A DNA stretch of 8,340 nucleotides from Oscillospiraceae bacterium (GCA_902803365.1 CADCPU010000430.1:1-8340), one strand, 5' to 3'. Positions 1 to 6,368 are shown, numbered from the stretch's first letter. The notes: generated by a model from the letters alone, not told the origin. Numbers and translations: made by a program.

Positions 1-449
1 CTGATACCGATAGCGCGGACCTTGCCGTCCTTGTAAAGTTCTTCCATGGCTTTCCAGGTCTCGGCGTTTGCTTCCTGCCAGCGCTCTCTGAAGAGGAGCG
101 GGTTCGGCCAGTGGATCAGGAAAAGATCGACATAATCAGTTCCGAGAAGCCTTAAGGATTCTTCGAAGGAACTCATGGCCAGATTATAGCTGTGACAGTC
201 GTTCCAGAGTTTTGTCGTAATGAAGAGCTCGCTTCTGTTGACGCCCAGTTCGCGGATCGCTTTGCCTACACAGCCTTCGTTCCTGTAGGCCTGAGCCGTA
301 TCGATATGAGTATAGCCTGCTCTTATGGCGCTCTTTACGGAATCGACACCGACTTCATCACTCGGTGTCTGCCACATTCCGAATCCGATGCAGGGGATCT
401 CAACGCCGTTATGGAGCTTATACGTGCTGTTCTGATCTTTGAATTCCAT
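1..449 (-). CDS. Aldo/keto reductase, N-terminal part (3' end beyond window)
   Basis: NAD(P)H-dependent reductase of aldehydes or ketones, of the AKR superfamily and probably cytosolic. The visible 149 residues carry the full catalytic tetrad of the family: Asp50 and Tyr55 (HIDTAQAYRNE), Lys80 (TTKLW) and His113 (LIHWP). The opening HNGVEIPCIGFGMW (residues 13-26) is the usual first beta hairpin and strand of the barrel. Family members are about 270-290 residues, so roughly the last 120-140, including the cofactor phosphate-binding loop, lie outside the window. NADPH versus NADH preference therefore cannot be judged. The start is the ATG at 449-447, preceded by GGAGG at 461-457 with 7 bases between. 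It follows the hydrolase gene by 64 bp on the same strand and may be co-transcribed with it. The exact substrate cannot be read from sequence; the 2,5-diketo-gluconate reductase-like AKR5 group is the nearest style. Confidence 0.93.
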   Translation of the reverse strand, partial: MEFKDQNSTYKLHNGVEIPCIGFGMWQTPSDEVGVDSVKSAIRAGYTHIDTAQAYRNEGCVGKAIRELGVNRSELFITTKLWNDCHSYNLAMSSFEESLRLLGTDYVDLFLIHWPNPLLFRERWQEANAETWKAMEELYKDGKVRAIGI

Positions 450-502
450 GATATTTCCTCCATTTCCTTTGATAATTAATCTTAACATTCGGACGGAGGT
501 TC

Positions 503-511
503 TTTATATCA
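503..511 (-). promoter_or_regulatory. Possible extended -10 promoter for the aldo/keto reductase gene
   Basis: On the minus strand TGA-TATAAA (511-503) matches an extended -10 element, just after the stop codon of the hydrolase gene. I see no good -35 box upstream, so this would be a weak promoter or chance. The same core, CGTGATATAA, occurs in the promoter of the GGDEF-EAL gene. It would let the reductase be expressed apart from the genes before it. Confidence 0.3.
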
Positions 512-513
512 CG

Positions 514-1449
514 TTATTGCTTTATTTTATGCGATATGTTGACATCTTTCATAAAGGCGATGTAATCGTCAAGAAGCTTCGCCGTCTCGGGCGTCGCTTC
601 ACCCACGGTCGCGAATGCGTGGAAAGCACCGTCCATCACTACCATCTCAGCCTTGATGCCGTACTCTTCGCACTTCTCATAGACATAGAGGGCATCGGCA
701 TAGAGCACCTCGTCCTTGTCGCACGTAATAAATACCGGCGGCAGGTCTTCATAGTCTCCCCAAAAAGGTGAGATGCGCGGATCTGCCGCATCATGACCGC
801 CGATATAGAGCTTGGCAAAAAAGTTCCTAAGTCCATTCTTAGCCACAGGGCTGTCAGGCGCATACTTTAGCCTGTCGATCGTATCCGAAAAGTCGATTAC
901 CGGGCTGTGAAGTATCACGCATGAGATCTTGTCCTTACGCTTCATCGCCAACGCGAGACTGAAATTTCCGCCTGCACTGTCTCCTATGAGCGTGATATTC
1001 GAATCGGGATTATCGCCGGCCAAAGCATCTATCGCATTCAGGCACTCGTCAAACGCAACCGGAAATAGAACTTCAGGCGACAGCGTATATTCGATCGAAT
1101 AAGTCCTGCAGCCGGATCTTCGGGCGAGTGCTGACGCATAGCCTTTGGTCGCTGCGGCGCTCCCTGATATAAATGCACCTCCGTGGATATACACGATGAT
1201 GTCGCGGCTCGTGCTGCCCCCGTTTGATTCAGCAAGGATCGCCTTGGTCCCCGCGAGCATCACTTTGGAAAACTTAACGCCGTCCGCCTTCGGGATTGAG
1301 CGGTAGAGCTTTCCTATCGCATATCTTAAGACGATGATCGACAGCTTCGAGCCGAACTTGCCCTTGACGGGTTTTGACAGCATCGCGGCGATCTTCGCAC
1401 TCTTACGGGTGAGCTCGGGGCTCGTTACTTCGCGCTTGATGATACTCAT
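514..1449 (-). CDS. Alpha/beta hydrolase, hormone-sensitive-lipase (family IV) type esterase
   Basis: Predicted carboxylesterase of 311 residues acting on short-chain or aryl esters, probably cytosolic since no signal peptide is seen. The family IV signature is complete. The oxyanion motif HGG is at 89-91 (YIHGGAF), the nucleophile Ser158 is in GDSAGG, the likely acid Asp246 is in CDKDEVL, and His277 is in GAFHAF. The N-terminal 50 residues are basic and helical and probably form the cap. The frame stays open upstream to a GTG at 1473. I prefer the ATG at 1449-1447 because it overlaps the stop of the acetyltransferase gene as ATGA, the usual form of translational coupling, although the ribosome site before it is weak. 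This implies co-transcription with the acetyltransferase gene. Substrate unknown; deacetylase or arylesterase activity is possible. Confidence 0.9.
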   Translation of the reverse strand: MSIIKREVTSPELTRKSAKIAAMLSKPVKGKFGSKLSIIVLRYAIGKLYRSIPKADGVKFSKVMLAGTKAILAESNGGSTSRDIIVYIHGGAFISGSAAATKGYASALARRSGCRTYSIEYTLSPEVLFPVAFDECLNAIDALAGDNPDSNITLIGDSAGGNFSLALAMKRKDKISCVILHSPVIDFSDTIDRLKYAPDSPVAKNGLRNFFAKLYIGGHDAADPRISPFWGDYEDLPPVFITCDKDEVLYADALYVYEKCEEYGIKAEMVVMDGAFHAFATVGEATPETAKLLDDYIAFMKDVNISHKIKQ

Positions 1450-1904
1450 AGGCTCATCACGTAGATCTGGCACGGATTTGCTTCATCCCAGAGGAGCGGG
1501 AGCACTTCAAACTCCTTAAATCCCACGCCCAGATAAAACTTGTTGGTCCTGTCGTAGTCTTCGTAGACACCCATCTTGACGGTCTTTACCTGCATGAACT
1601 CGTAGCCCTTTTCGCGCGCGATGTCTCTTGCCTGCTCGAAAAGTTTCCTGCCGATGCCGCCCCTGTGGTATTCCTTCATGACACCCATTACGGCGAGCTC
1701 TACAGTCGATCTGCCCGTCTCCTTGAGGCTCAGAAAACCGATCGGCCTGTCGCCGTCAAAGGCAGCTACCATGATGCGGTCAATGCTGTCCTTGATATAC
1801 TGCTCCCTGCTCTCTTCAACCTCGAACCACTCGGGCAGCGCCTCGAGCACAGTCCTTGTAATGGTCTGTCTTAATGTCTTGTCTGTGATAGTCTTAAATT
1901 CCAT
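1446..1904 (-). CDS. GNAT family N-acetyltransferase
   Basis: A 152-residue single-domain acetyltransferase that would move the acetyl group of acetyl-CoA to an amine. The acetyl-CoA pyrophosphate loop is visible as HRGGIGRKL (residues 80-88), fitting the R/QxxGxG/A consensus. It follows the central strand TVELAVMGVMKEY (67-79). The motif B region FYLGVGF (123-129) includes Tyr124, a usual general-acid position. The C-terminus LLWDEANPCQIYVM is typical of a common clostridial GNAT subgroup of unknown substrate. The start is the ATG at 1904-1902, with AAGGG about 9 bases upstream. It is the first gene of the acetyltransferase-hydrolase-reductase cluster. It lies just after the terminator of the GGDEF-EAL gene, so its promoter must sit in the short stretch at about 1905-1948. 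Only a weak -10-like TAAAAT (1939-1934) is seen there. Confidence 0.92.
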   Translation of the reverse strand: MEFKTITDKTLRQTITRTVLEALPEWFEVEESREQYIKDSIDRIMVAAFDGDRPIGFLSLKETGRSTVELAVMGVMKEYHRGGIGRKLFEQARDIAREKGYEFMQVKTVKMGVYEDYDRTNKFYLGVGFKEFEVLPLLWDEANPCQIYVMSL

Positions 1905-1948
1905 AGTAAGTATCCCTTTCTTCCTTTATGCTCATTTTAATGTAACTT

Positions 1949-1982
1949 AAAAAGCCCCCGAAAACAAGGACGGGAGCTCTTT
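1949..1982 (-). terminator. Intrinsic terminator of the GGDEF-EAL gene
   Basis: On the minus strand AAAGAGCTCCCG (1982-1971) pairs with CGGGGGCTTTTT (1960-1949) over 12 positions with two G-T wobbles, around a 10-base loop. The T run (1953-1949) forms both the base of the stem and the U tract. It lies 23 bp after the stop codon at 2006 and separates this transcription unit from the acetyltransferase gene. On the plus strand the hairpin also has T residues behind it, but no gene on that strand needs it. Confidence 0.88.
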
Positions 1983-2005
1983 AGAATAAAACCTTAAAGG
2001 GGACC

Positions 2006-3733
2006 TTACGTCCTCATTACCAATTCATATGCCTCATCGAGAGGAAGCGGGCGGCCCCAGACATAACCCTGGATGAAGTCGCAGCCGTTTTCGCGAAGTG
2101 TTGCGATCTGATCGTCAGATTCGACGCCTTCGGATATGACTTCGAGGTTCAGGATGTGGCCTATCTGAATGATCGTAGCCACGTACTGCTTATTGGAATC
2201 GCTCTGGTTCATAACGTCGATGAAGGACTTGTCGATCTTAAGAAGATCGGCAGGTATGTTGTTCAGATAGCTGAGCGAGGAGTAACCCGTGCCGAAGTCG
2301 TCGATCGCGATCTTGATGCCGAGGGACTTGAGCTCATTGATGCAGTTGAGCGCCTTCTCTGCCGAATCGATCATAATGGATTCGGTGATCTCGATCTCCA
2401 GATGATCAGCAGGAACCCTGTGGCTGTTTACGATCCCCTTGATCTCTTCGATGAAGTTGTTCTTCATGAGATGCCTTACCGATACGTTAAAGCTCAGCAT
2501 GATATCAGGATTCTTGTCATCCATGACGCGCTCTATAAATTCGAGCGCCTTCTTAAACACTGTCGTATCAACGCGGTCTATGAGACCCGACTGTTCTGCG
2601 ACCGGGATAAATTCACCAGGGCTTATGAAACTGCCGTCAGAATCCCTCATCCTGGCGAGCGCCTCAAATCCTCTGAGCTTGTGGTCTATATCATACTGCG
2701 GCTGAACATGAAGGAAAATGGAATCATTGTCGAGAGCCGTGCGGATCTTGCGCTCGATCTCCAGAGTCTGCTTGGTCTTCAGGTGCTCGGCCTTGAATCG
2801 CAGGATGCTGCTCGTGTTATGGATACGCTTGGCCTCGTTCATGGCGGAATCTGCGTAGGTTATGATCGTATCGGAGCTTTCGACATCACTCGGATATTCT
2901 ACATAACCGAAATATCCCGTGATAAAGTAATCGCATCCGTCGATAGTCATGACGCGCTCCAACTCTGCCTTGTATCTGGCGACAGTCGAATTGATCTGCT
3001 CGTCGTTTTCGTAACCCCAGATCACGATCATGTATTCGTCACCGGCGATACGCGCAACGAAGTCATTTGTCTCAGTCTCAAACGAATCCGAGAGCGCCTT
3101 CCATCTCTCGGCTATCTCGATCAGTACCTTGTCACCTGTCTCTCGCCCCATCGTATCGTTGACGCTCTTGAAGTTATAGAGGTTGATCGATACCACCGCG
3201 AACTTGCTCTCGTTCTTGGCCAGATCCTTGATGACCTCGTCACATGCAAAGCGGTTCGGAAGTCCCGTGAGACTGTCTGTTACCGCCTGCCTTCTGAAGT
3301 TCTCCTGATAGTTGTTGATCTTCTTGAAAGTAAAGTAGATGATCGAGATCGCGATCATCGTAAAGATATTCATAAAAGCGCCCGGGATACTTTGCGGACT
3401 CTTGGTCTGTATAATGTTGAAGACCATCGTCGGAAACTGCAGTATCAGCAATATGACCGCCACGATGTATCCCTTCTTGCGGAACAGTACCACCATAAAG
3501 ATCAGCGCGATATTCGACACAGCCGAGAAAACACCGGTAAGAGTCGAGAACGGCATCTGCATTCCGTGAATCACAATGTCATACCGGCTGCGCGCCGCAA
3601 ACATTACCATGAAGTTCGATATGATATATATCAACAGTAAAAGAACAAACGCACTCTTCGGTACGGTCTGCATCTTTGACAGCTGCCGCATCGTAAGATC
3701 TATATTACGTCTGTTCTTATCATTTTTGTCCAT
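2006..3733 (-). CDS. Membrane GGDEF-EAL protein, predicted c-di-GMP phosphodiesterase with degenerate GGDEF
   Basis: A 575-residue inner-membrane protein predicted to hydrolyse cyclic di-GMP to pGpG. About four hydrophobic segments occupy residues 27-46, 64-83, 88-109 and 118-136, forming a small integral-membrane sensor of unknown ligand. GGDEF follows (about 150-310), then EAL (about 325-575). The EAL domain keeps the expected residues: Gln344, Glu357 of the EAL motif, Asn416, Glu448 and Glu451 (EIEITES), Asp478-Asp479 of the DDFGTG loop, Lys499, Glu535 (SEGVE) and Gln555-Gly-Tyr. The GGDEF domain looks crippled. The signature is AGDEY (230-234), the metal-binding Asp of the usual D-x-D-x-FK motif is Asn184, and the inhibitory RxxD site reads ETND. 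It may bind GTP as an allosteric input, as described for other hybrid proteins. The frame is open to a TTG at 3802. I chose the ATG at 3733, which has GGGAG about 10 bases upstream. Single-gene unit with its own promoter and terminator. Confidence 0.93.
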   Translation of the reverse strand: MDKNDKNRRNIDLTMRQLSKMQTVPKSAFVLLLLIYIISNFMVMFAARSRYDIVIHGMQMPFSTLTGVFSAVSNIALIFMVVLFRKKGYIVAVILLILQFPTMVFNIIQTKSPQSIPGAFMNIFTMIAISIIYFTFKKINNYQENFRRQAVTDSLTGLPNRFACDEVIKDLAKNESKFAVVSINLYNFKSVNDTMGRETGDKVLIEIAERWKALSDSFETETNDFVARIAGDEYMIVIWGYENDEQINSTVARYKAELERVMTIDGCDYFITGYFGYVEYPSDVESSDTIITYADSAMNEAKRIHNTSSILRFKAEHLKTKQTLEIERKIRTALDNDSIFLHVQPQYDIDHKLRGFEALARMRDSDGSFISPGEFIPVAEQSGLIDRVDTTVFKKALEFIERVMDDKNPDIMLSFNVSVRHLMKNNFIEEIKGIVNSHRVPADHLEIEITESIMIDSAEKALNCINELKSLGIKIAIDDFGTGYSSLSYLNNIPADLLKIDKSFIDVMNQSDSNKQYVATIIQIGHILNLEVISEGVESDDQIATLRENGCDFIQGYVWGRPLPLDEAYELVMRT

Positions 3734-3741
3734 AAGATCAA

Positions 3742-3779
3742 TGCTCCCACTCACGACCCCAGTGGGGCATCTTCTGCCC
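3742..3779 (-). promoter_or_regulatory. Leader with two mutually exclusive hairpins over the ribosome binding site
   Basis: In the leader of the GGDEF-EAL mRNA, GGGCA (3779-3775) pairs perfectly with TGCCC (3769-3765) around the loop GAAGA. Alternatively TGC-CCCACT (3769-3761) pairs with AGTGGG-A-GCA (3751-3742) around a 9-base loop, with one bulged A. The second hairpin buries the putative Shine-Dalgarno GGGAG (3748-3744). Both use 3769-3765, so only one can form at a time. This is the geometry of a translational on/off switch. No known riboswitch consensus, in particular no c-di-GMP GEMM core, is recognised. Function is inferred from pairing alone. Confidence 0.4.
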
Positions 3780-3819
3780 AAATCAAATTTTCCCCAGATC
3801 AAAATATTAGCCCTGACTC

Positions 3820-3849
3820 ATTATATCACGGCATTTTGCATTTATTCAA
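3820..3849 (-). promoter_or_regulatory. Promoter of the GGDEF-EAL gene
   Basis: A perfect TATAAT (3825-3820) is preceded by TGA (3828-3826), making an extended -10. TTGAAT (3849-3844) lies 18 bp upstream as a fair -35. Transcription would begin near 3813 and give a leader of about 80 bases holding the paired hairpins. A perfect TTGACA also lies at 3868-3863, but only a poor -10 (ATAAAT) is at the correct distance, so it is a less likely alternative. Confidence 0.65.
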
Positions 3850-3914
3850 ATAAATTATGTGTTGTCAAATTGTTTTAATTTATTTACAAAGAGATATCGA
3901 AAAAGACATTTTTG

Positions 3915-3969
3915 ATCCTAAATGCAAATCCGCGAAAACGCCCTTAAATACTAGCTTTTTAGGATTTGC
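3915..3969. repeat. Overlapping inverted repeats with alternative pairing
   Basis: ATCCTAAA (3915-3922) is the exact reverse complement of TTTAGGAT (3958-3965). GCAAATCC (3924-3931) is the exact reverse complement of GGATTTGC (3962-3969). The right arms overlap at 3962-3965, so the two 8-bp stems compete. Spacers are 35 and 30 bases. No T tract follows on either strand. It may be a regulatory structure, a decayed repeat or chance in AT-rich DNA. Confidence 0.4.
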
Positions 3970-4010
3970 CCTCTGCCCTGAAGCTTTTGATCCCACTTAT
4001 CAAAGGAAAT

Positions 4011-4148
4011 CAAACGGGCTTTGAATATCGATTACCGTTTGCAAAGACAAAAAGTTGATTTCAAACGGTAATCGCACTAACTACAACCACTGGAAGCACC
4101 TGTTTTTACCGTTTGCAAACGCCAATATCGAATTTCAAACGGTAATCG
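4011..4148. repeat. Two tandem hairpin repeats built on CCGTTTG/CAAACGG, plus a half copy
   Basis: Unit 1 has a perfect 13-bp inverted repeat: CGATTACCGTTTG (4029-4041) and CAAACGGTAATCG (4062-4074). Unit 2 has TTACCGTTTG (4106-4115) and CAAACGGTAA (4136-4145), a perfect 10-bp pair. Both spacers are exactly 20 bases and share 12 of 20 positions, mostly CAAA at the left and ATTT at the right. The units are offset by 74 bp. A further CAAACGG at 4011-4017 is a partial copy, giving five alternating half sites. Unit 2 also holds the 10-bp palindrome GTTTGCAAAC (4111-4120). Because both arms and spacer lengths are conserved, these look like copies of one element. It could be a dispersed palindromic repeat, a protein operator or an RNA stem-loop. 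It is not a CRISPR array: there are only two units and the variable part sits within the palindrome. Confidence 0.85.
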
Positions 4149-4170
4149 AAAAACTCGGGCAATAAGCAAC

Positions 4171-5637
4171 TCACCTGTACCCGCCGAACTCCTCTTTGAA
4201 GGCGGCCTTGTCTTTGTACATGGCTTCGTCGGCGCGCTTAAATACATACTCGACCGCGCTATCGGTCGGCTGACTCTCGGCGAGGCCTACGGCGGATGAG
4301 AAACGCAGCCACGGCTCTTCGTTGTCGTCGAGATAGGTCTCGCGGAAGCGCGCGCGGAGCTTGCTGCACAGCATGTTGCGGTCGTCGTAGTCGGCGCCCT
4401 GCAGGATAGCCACGAATTCGTCGCCGCCGACACGGAAGACCGGCGAGTGCTTGAAGATGTCGCAGATCTGGCGGCAGCAGCCGCGGATGTACTGGTCGCC
4501 GGCTCTGTGGCCGTAATCGTCGTTGATGTACTTGAGATTATTCATATCGACCATGACGATCGCGAATTCGGCAAAGCCCTTTTCGAGCTTGTCGTTAAGG
4601 TCATCGGTCTTCTTGATGTATGCTGCTTTATTGCCCACGCCGGTGAGCGCGTCTTTGTAGGTCTCCTGGCTAAGCTTGCCGATCTCGTCTTCGGCCTTGA
4701 GCTTATCTTCCTGAAGGACAAGGAGGTCCTTAAGATAGTCGATGATATTCCTCTGCATACCGCGGATGCCTTCGTAGATCTCGGATATCTCGTCGCTCGT
4801 CCTGATGTCGAGCTTCATTACGCCCGCGTCTTCATAGGATGCGTGGTGCGACGGATTGAACTTCTTCATCTCTTTGGTCATGGAAGTCAGCGGTCGGATG
4901 ATAGTGGTCCGTACGAAAACAAATGCGCTCGCGAGGACAGCGATAGTAACTATCAGAGTCTCACCGATGAGCCAGGACAGGAGCGAGCGGCGGTCGCGCA
5001 TGACGTCGTCCATCTCAACGTCGCAGCCGACAACTGCGACGAGCTTGCCGTCGGATGTGTATACGGGTTTAAAGTCGGAACAAAGCCAGCCCCACATGCC
5101 GTGCGAGATCGTAGGCTCGGGCAGAGCCGCGAGATTTACTCCGATGAGTTCTTCCTCGCGCTCCTCGTAGAGGCCGGTCTCGTAGATCGGCTCCTCATCT
5201 GAATCGAGGAGGTACATCTCGCCGTCGTAATCGTTGCTGCCGTCATAGGCGAAGATATAGAGATAGCGGATGCCTTCCACGTTAGTGAGATACTTGGTGA
5301 TGCGATTTCTTGTGGCATTATAGTCGCCCCAGAGACCCTTCTCGCGCAGGTAGTCTTCGATGATCTGCTCATCTTCGGTCTCTTCGGCGGTCGCACGGAG
5401 AGCCTGGTATTCGTCGGTCACTGCGACGTCACGAAGTTCGGCGAGAAAGTCGCCGTCGACCATAGTGGAGAAGTTGCGCGCGTTATCTGCGGTCATCTGC
5501 TTGTAGAACTTGTCGATCTGATCGGCGCTGATATTGTATGAGAGCAAGGAAGTAACGAGTGCCACCAGAACGATGGTCACCACGATGAAGATGTAAATCT
5601 TTGTCTTTATGGAAAATCGAAGCTTATTATTCGCCAT
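4171..5637 (-). CDS. Membrane diguanylate cyclase (extracytoplasmic sensor-HAMP-GGDEF)
   Basis: A 488-residue protein predicted to make cyclic di-GMP from two GTP. Membrane segments at about 12-33 and 221-243 enclose a 185-residue extracytoplasmic region. Its pattern (GIRYLYIFAYDG at 122-133, then a second strand block ending SDGKLVAVVGCDV at 195-207) resembles Cache-type small-molecule sensors. A HAMP linker (about 244-300) and a short coiled coil (301-325) lead into the GGDEF domain (about 326-478). All catalytic features are present: DALTGVGNK (329-337), metal Asp364 in DMNNLK, GHRAGD (376-381) and GGDEF at 404-408. The inhibitory RxxD site is absent, so product inhibition by that route is not expected. 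The frame allows ATGs at 5661 and 5643. I chose 5637 because GAGGG sits 7 bases before it. Its own promoter lies at 5711-5681. The GC-rich coding style contrasts with the AT-rich islet upstream. Ligand unknown. Confidence 0.94.
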   Translation of the reverse strand: MANNKLRFSIKTKIYIFIVVTIVLVALVTSLLSYNISADQIDKFYKQMTADNARNFSTMVDGDFLAELRDVAVTDEYQALRATAEETEDEQIIEDYLREKGLWGDYNATRNRITKYLTNVEGIRYLYIFAYDGSNDYDGEMYLLDSDEEPIYETGLYEEREEELIGVNLAALPEPTISHGMWGWLCSDFKPVYTSDGKLVAVVGCDVEMDDVMRDRRSLLSWLIGETLIVTIAVLASAFVFVRTTIIRPLTSMTKEMKKFNPSHHASYEDAGVMKLDIRTSDEISEIYEGIRGMQRNIIDYLKDLLVLQEDKLKAEDEIGKLSQETYKDALTGVGNKAAYIKKTDDLNDKLEKGFAEFAIVMVDMNNLKYINDDYGHRAGDQYIRGCCRQICDIFKHSPVFRVGGDEFVAILQGADYDDRNMLCSKLRARFRETYLDDNEEPWLRFSSAVGLAESQPTDSAVEYVFKRADEAMYKDKAAFKEEFGGYR

Positions 5638-5680
5638 AGACATACCCTCAAAACAACACACGATCCTCTTTTACTCAATC

Positions 5681-5711
5681 ATTATACAAAATCGCGAAGG
5701 GCATTTGTCAA
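5681..5711 (-). promoter_or_regulatory. Promoter of the diguanylate cyclase gene
   Basis: A perfect TTGACA (5711-5706) and a perfect TATAAT (5686-5681) are separated by 19 bp, about 2 bp longer than the optimum. A consensus pair with an overlong spacer can mark promoters that need an activator or DNA twist to fire. No obvious operator is seen. The transcript would start near 5674, giving a leader of about 37 bases. There are about 65 bp between this promoter and the stop of the preceding gene. Confidence 0.65.
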
Positions 5712-5777
5712 AAATTCAAGATGTTTTATTGATTATTAACATATGATGATACTTTCCAGCTATATTCCTATCATTTA

Positions 5778-6335
5778 TCACTTGATAACAACAATTTCTC
5801 TCCTGCATTCCGGCGAATATTCATTATCCCATTCTTCTAAAAAATCAGTGTTTTCCGCGATTTTATCAATCAAATCATAGCCCCTGCGAATTGTAATTTC
5901 CTCAGAAAACGGAACCGTATCTTTCTCAAATGATATCTCACGTCCACCAACTTCAAAGATTAGCGCTCGTGTAAGCCACACCTCATAAGCTGGCTTACCA
6001 TTTATTTCAATCTTCTGCTGTTCGTTAACAATTGTTACAGAATTTATCTCTTCATTCACAGGAGTTGATATCATCTCAACATCTAAAAATGCAGATTTAA
6101 TTTCAGATTCCTCAACCGCAGCCAAATTGGATACTGCCATATCTTCAGTATTACCGAAGTAATCAACCTCTTCCTGAATATTTGTTAATGCATACACATC
6201 ATCACCAATATACAATCCGACAATCTGCGTCACACTATTAGTAAACTCAAATGCATCACTTTTATACTTTCTGAATTTTTTCCCAATCCAACTTTGAATC
6301 ATATCGGAATTGAATCTCATATCTATTATATTCAT
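5778..6335 (-). CDS. Unrecognised 185-residue protein, partner of the XRE regulator
   Basis: I cannot assign a function. The protein has no signal peptide, membrane segment, HExxH metallopeptidase motif or cysteine cluster (a single Cys at 177). It is acidic, with mixed strands and helices, and so probably cytosolic. A conserved-looking core runs from GLYIGDDVYALTN (40-52) through DYFGNTEDMAV (58-68) to REISFEKDTVPFSEEI (132-147), with long stretches of alternating hydrophobics that suggest a beta-rich fold. The start ATG at 6335-6333 has AAAGGA with 7 bases between. It follows the XRE gene by 33 bp in the same transcription unit and ends in a TGA followed directly by an in-frame TAA. Sampled GC is near 34%, against about 50-60% in the flanking genes. 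It may be the effector controlled by the XRE protein (a toxin-antitoxin-like or domesticated element pair is possible), but nothing in the sequence proves this. My impression that similar XRE-linked proteins exist in Clostridia comes from memory only. Confidence 0.85.
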   Translation of the reverse strand: MNIIDMRFNSDMIQSWIGKKFRKYKSDAFEFTNSVTQIVGLYIGDDVYALTNIQEEVDYFGNTEDMAVSNLAAVEESEIKSAFLDVEMISTPVNEEINSVTIVNEQQKIEINGKPAYEVWLTRALIFEVGGREISFEKDTVPFSEEITIRRGYDLIDKIAENTDFLEEWDNEYSPECRREIVVIK

Positions 6336-6368
6336 AGTCTTATCCTTTTGTCATAAATGTTCCCGTTT

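Larger units (their letters stand above)
3869..4170. other. Non-coding stretch between the two c-di-GMP genes
   Basis: No reading frame here has a ribosome site or a protein-like translation. The stretch holds the hairpin repeats at 4011-4148, the competing inverted repeats at 3915-3969 and a small hairpin at 3984-4006. In the latter CTTTTGAT pairs with ATCAAAGG, with one wobble around a 7-base loop. No intrinsic terminator with a U tract is seen after the diguanylate cyclase gene ends at 4171. The repeats are the first strong stem-loops after that stop and may serve as transcript-end structures. Confidence 0.6.

Noticed and set aside
1450..1473. GTG start adding 8 residues to the hydrolase
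   Set aside because: The ATG at 1449 forms an ATGA overlap with the preceding stop, the usual coupled arrangement. The extension adds nothing family-like.
2156..3640. 494-codon open frame on the plus strand
   Set aside because: It lies wholly antisense to the GGDEF-EAL gene, whose domains and motifs are unmistakable. The translation shows no known domain and is a by-product of the codon use of the true gene.
3734..3802. TTG start adding 23 residues to the GGDEF-EAL protein
   Set aside because: The added residues are coded by the hairpin-rich leader and have no ribosome site at proper distance. The ATG at 3733 has GGGAG upstream and leads directly into a sensible N-terminus.
3734..3812. c-di-GMP (GEMM) riboswitch in the GGDEF-EAL leader
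   Set aside because: Neither the conserved GEMM core nor its two-stem layout is visible. The hairpins seen are short and simple.
4011..4148. CRISPR array
   Set aside because: There are only two units, the unequal part is inside the palindrome rather than between repeats, and no cas gene is near.
4447..5202. 251-codon open frame on the plus strand
   Set aside because: Antisense to the diguanylate cyclase gene; no ribosome site and a low-complexity, Val/Asp/Leu-rich translation typical of a shadow frame.
5740..5777. Terminator after the 185-residue gene (ATGATA...TATCAT)
   Set aside because: Only a 6-bp AT-rich stem with a long loop and no T tract follows; too weak to call.
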